Shown one piece after another: positions 61,312 to 64,000 of a DNA stretch of 64,000 nt. The translations under genes and the position numbers were made by a program. Below the pieces are notes generated by a model, which was not told the DNA's origin, did no database searches, and saw nothing but the letters and a program-made list of their open reading frames with translations. This DNA is from Roseiarcus sp963732155 (GTDB taxonomy: Bacteria > Pseudomonadota > Alphaproteobacteria > Rhizobiales > Beijerinckiaceae). Positions within the stretch are counted from its first letter, which is position 1. Each line of letters begins with the position of its first letter. The stretch covers positions 496,001 through 560,000 of the forward strand of contig CAVSYB010000006.1 of assembly GCA_963732155.1 (NCBI GenBank), in the 5' to 3' direction.

Positions 61312-61353
61312 TAAGACATATCTCGATATGTCGTAAGTTAAGATATATCGTAA
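61312..61353. promoter_or_regulatory. Two palindromic operators of the PadR gene
   Basis: Site 1 is TTA-A-GACATATC-TC-GATATGTC-G-TAA (61312-61336), with 8-base perfect arms. Site 2 is TTA-A-GATATATC-G-TAA (61338-61353), with the same flanks. They lie 18 to 59 bases upstream of the PadR start codon, where they would cover its promoter. Confidence 0.7.
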
Positions 61354-61470
61354 TGGCTTTTTGTCAAGCGGGGAGCCCTTGCAACCGAGAAAAATCTCGG
61401 CGCGCCGGTTCGCCGCCTATGCGTCCAAAATCGTCGGATTCGCGAGCCCGGCTTGCAAGCGGCGGGCGCG

Positions 61471-62486
61471 TCAGCGATAGCGCTTCTGGTTCCAGCGATG
61501 TCCGAGCAGCGCCAGAATGATGATCAGGCCATTGAAAAACTGAACGTAAAAGCCGCTGAGGCCCGCCGCGACGATCCCGCTCTGGATGAACGAAACGATC
61601 AGCGCGCCGATCGCCCCGCCCGCGATCGTTCCGACCCCGCCCCAGGTTGGCGTGCCCCCGACAAACACCGAGGCGATCGCCGGCAGAAGATAGCCATCCC
61701 CCGTGGTGGGCCACCAAGTGTAGTTGATCATGGTGGAGAATACGCCGGCCAGCGCGGCGCCCAACCCCATGAATACGAAGGTCGCAATGCGGATGCGGCT
61801 GACGTTGACCCCCATCTGCGCTGCGCTGTCAGGGTGGTCGCCGACCGCATGGACCCGCGCGCCGAAACGATGACGGTTGAACAACAGCCCGGCGAACGCG
61901 ACGAAGCCGAGCGCCCAGAACATCTGGACAGGAAAGCCGAACAGCTCGCCGGAGAAGAGGCCGCCCGCCACGGTGTCCTGCAGATCGAGCAAGGCGATGG
62001 ACTTGCCCTGCGTGATGATCATGATCAAGCCGCGCAGCATGTAGTTCATGCCGAGCGTGGCGATCAGCGAGGATAGGCTCGCCGTAACCACCAGCGCGCC
62101 GACGCAGTAGCCGAGCACCATGCCGGTCGCCAGCGCTCCGACGATGCCGAGAAAGGGACTGAAGCCCGCCTGGACGAGCAATGCGAAAATCCACGCGGAA
62201 AATCCCATCGTCGCGGGAAAAGACAAATCGATCTCGCCAACCGTGACGACGAACACCAGCGGCACGACGAGACAGAGCGCCACCGGCAGCGTCACCAGCA
62301 CGGAATCATAGATCTGCCAACGCGTGAACACCTGGGGGCTGGCGATGGTGAACGCCGTCATCATCGCCACGAACACCGCCAGAGTGCCGATCGCCGCCCT
62401 GTTCTTCGAAATGAAACGCCGCAAGGCGCCGTCGGGCTGGCGAACGACCGGCGCGGCTCGCCTTTCGATCGGCTCCAACGACATGG

Positions 62487-62490
<4 letters not shown>
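61471..62490 (-). CDS. Sugar ABC transporter permease
   Basis: A 339-residue permease of the ribose/fructose (RbsC/FrcC) type, with about nine hydrophobic helices. Conserved GEIDLSFPATMGFSAWIFAL and IATLGMNYMLRGLIMI are family marks, and NPDSAAQMGVN-like DHPDSAAQMGVNVSRIRI is the coupling loop. Its start overlaps the ATPase stop by 4 bases. The imported sugar is unknown. Confidence 0.92.
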
Positions 62491-63284
<794 letters not shown>

Positions 63285-63358
63285 GGCGTTTCTCCCCTGA
63301 CCTGCGGACCAGACCGCGACGCCTGCGGCGCGCTGTCTGGTTCCGTGTCGCCTGCCGA

Positions 63359-64000
63359 TCAGCGCAGACCCTCGGTCGCCAGATCGGCGACCGCCTTGTA
63401 ATTGTCCGGCGTCACGAAGCCGGCGCCGGTGTCGACGTTGATCGGCGCCAGACCATAGACGATCTGTTCGCACAGGCTGAGGATCGGCAGGTAGCCTTGC
63501 TGGAACGGCTGCTGGTCGGCCGTCAGTTGGACCCAGCCGCCCTTGAAGGCCTCGACGATCTGCGGGCTCGTGTCGAAACCCACGTTGATCACCTCGCCGG
63601 GCTTCTTGCCGGCCGCCTTCATATAAGTTGCGGCGTTGCCCAGCTCCTGTCCGCCGGGATAGACGATCACTTTGGTTGTCGGATTGACCTGGAACGCCGC
63701 CGTGATGACAGGGATCGCCAGATTGGGATCGCTGGTCCATTCCGGGGGCGAATTCAACCGCACGACCTTCGCGCCCGCCTCTTCAAGCGCGGTCGCCGTG
63801 CCCGCCTCGCGGGCGGCGCGAATCGAATCGTCCCAGCCGCCCAGAACGATCGCCACGTCGCCCTTCTTGACGGCGAACCGACGCGCAATTTCGACCCCGA
63901 GCGCATGGCCTTGCGGCGCCTGCTGCGCGCCGACATAGCCGCCGCCCACCTTGTCGACGGCGGCGGGGACGGGAACGTTCTGATACATCATCTTGGTGCC
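63359..64000 (-). CDS. Sugar ABC transporter substrate-binding protein, N-terminus cut by the window edge
   Basis: The visible 213 residues are the C-terminal two-thirds of a periplasmic sugar-binding protein (RbsB-like): VGAQQAPQGHALGVEIARRF, VAIVLGGWDDSIRAAREAGT, VINVGFDTSPQIVEAFKGGW and LTADQQPFQQGYLPILSL. The frame continues past 64000. The next gene in the operon begins 74 bases downstream. Confidence 0.9.
   Translation of the reverse strand, partial: GTKMMYQNVPVPAAVDKVGGGYVGAQQAPQGHALGVEIARRFAVKKGDVAIVLGGWDDSIRAAREAGTATALEEAGAKVVRLNSPPEWTSDPNLAIPVITAAFQVNPTTKVIVYPGGQELGNAATYMKAAGKKPGEVINVGFDTSPQIVEAFKGGWVQLTADQQPFQQGYLPILSLCEQIVYGLAPINVDTGAGFVTPDNYKAVADLATEGLR

Overview
The window is about 64 kb of GC-rich, densely coded chromosome from an alphaproteobacterium, most likely Hyphomicrobiales (Rhizobiales) near the Beijerinckiaceae/Methylocystaceae. 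The pointers are DUF1192, DUF1465 and DUF3422 genes, two phasins (PHB granules), a PleC/DivJ/PdhS-like kinase, one-carbon genes (fhs, gfa), an exaC-DUF779 pair and a tRNA-His without the extra 5' G and with A73. No phage, insertion sequence, rRNA or CRISPR array was seen. GC content was judged by eye.

Layout. 0-9 kb: edge-truncated transaldolase, DUF3422, a periplasmic PEBP, an aldo/keto reductase plus FucU-type mutarotase, a YeiH anion exporter, and exaC with DUF779. 9-16 kb: a HEPN two-gene unit, a frameshifted CapD/WbpM-type nucleotide-sugar dehydratase, fhs, and an inositol-phosphatase family gene. 15-22 kb: a MotA/MotB-like pair, a hydroquinone-resistance-like dioxygenase/hydrolase pair, a large membrane protein of unknown function, and gfa. 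22-35 kb: a secreted protein resembling Ntn hydrolases, an ABC exporter, rpmE, truA, an outer-membrane protein with a proline/histidine tail, phoH, a quinone oxidoreductase, a GST, DUF1192, a candidate small RNA, DUF1465, a thiE-like gene, a Sel1 protein, DUF2244 and nth. 35-43 kb: tRNA-His, two phasins, a 945-residue sensor kinase and an L,D-transpeptidase.

43-55 kb is a lactate/glycolate region. lutABC and the lactate permease gene lctP are on the minus strand and glcDEF diverges from lctP. Together they would import lactate and oxidise lactate and glycolate. Three junctions here (lutA/lutB, lutB/lutC, glcD/glcE) appear to use a TTGA overlap with a TTG start. Between lutABC and pncB lies the most unusual locus: a toxin-antitoxin operon with a RES-domain toxin and an antitoxin that carries one complete and one partial HU-type DNA-binding domain ahead of an MbcA/ParS-type toxin-binding domain. 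A palindromic operator lies upstream, and pncB (NAD salvage) follows on the same strand.

55-64 kb: an alcohol dehydrogenase, two blocks of palindromic intergenic repeats flanking a small HTH protein, an LprI-like protein, an aminotransferase, a D-2-hydroxyacid dehydrogenase, a PadR/YqjI-like regulator with two operators upstream, and a sugar ABC transporter whose binding protein runs off the right edge.
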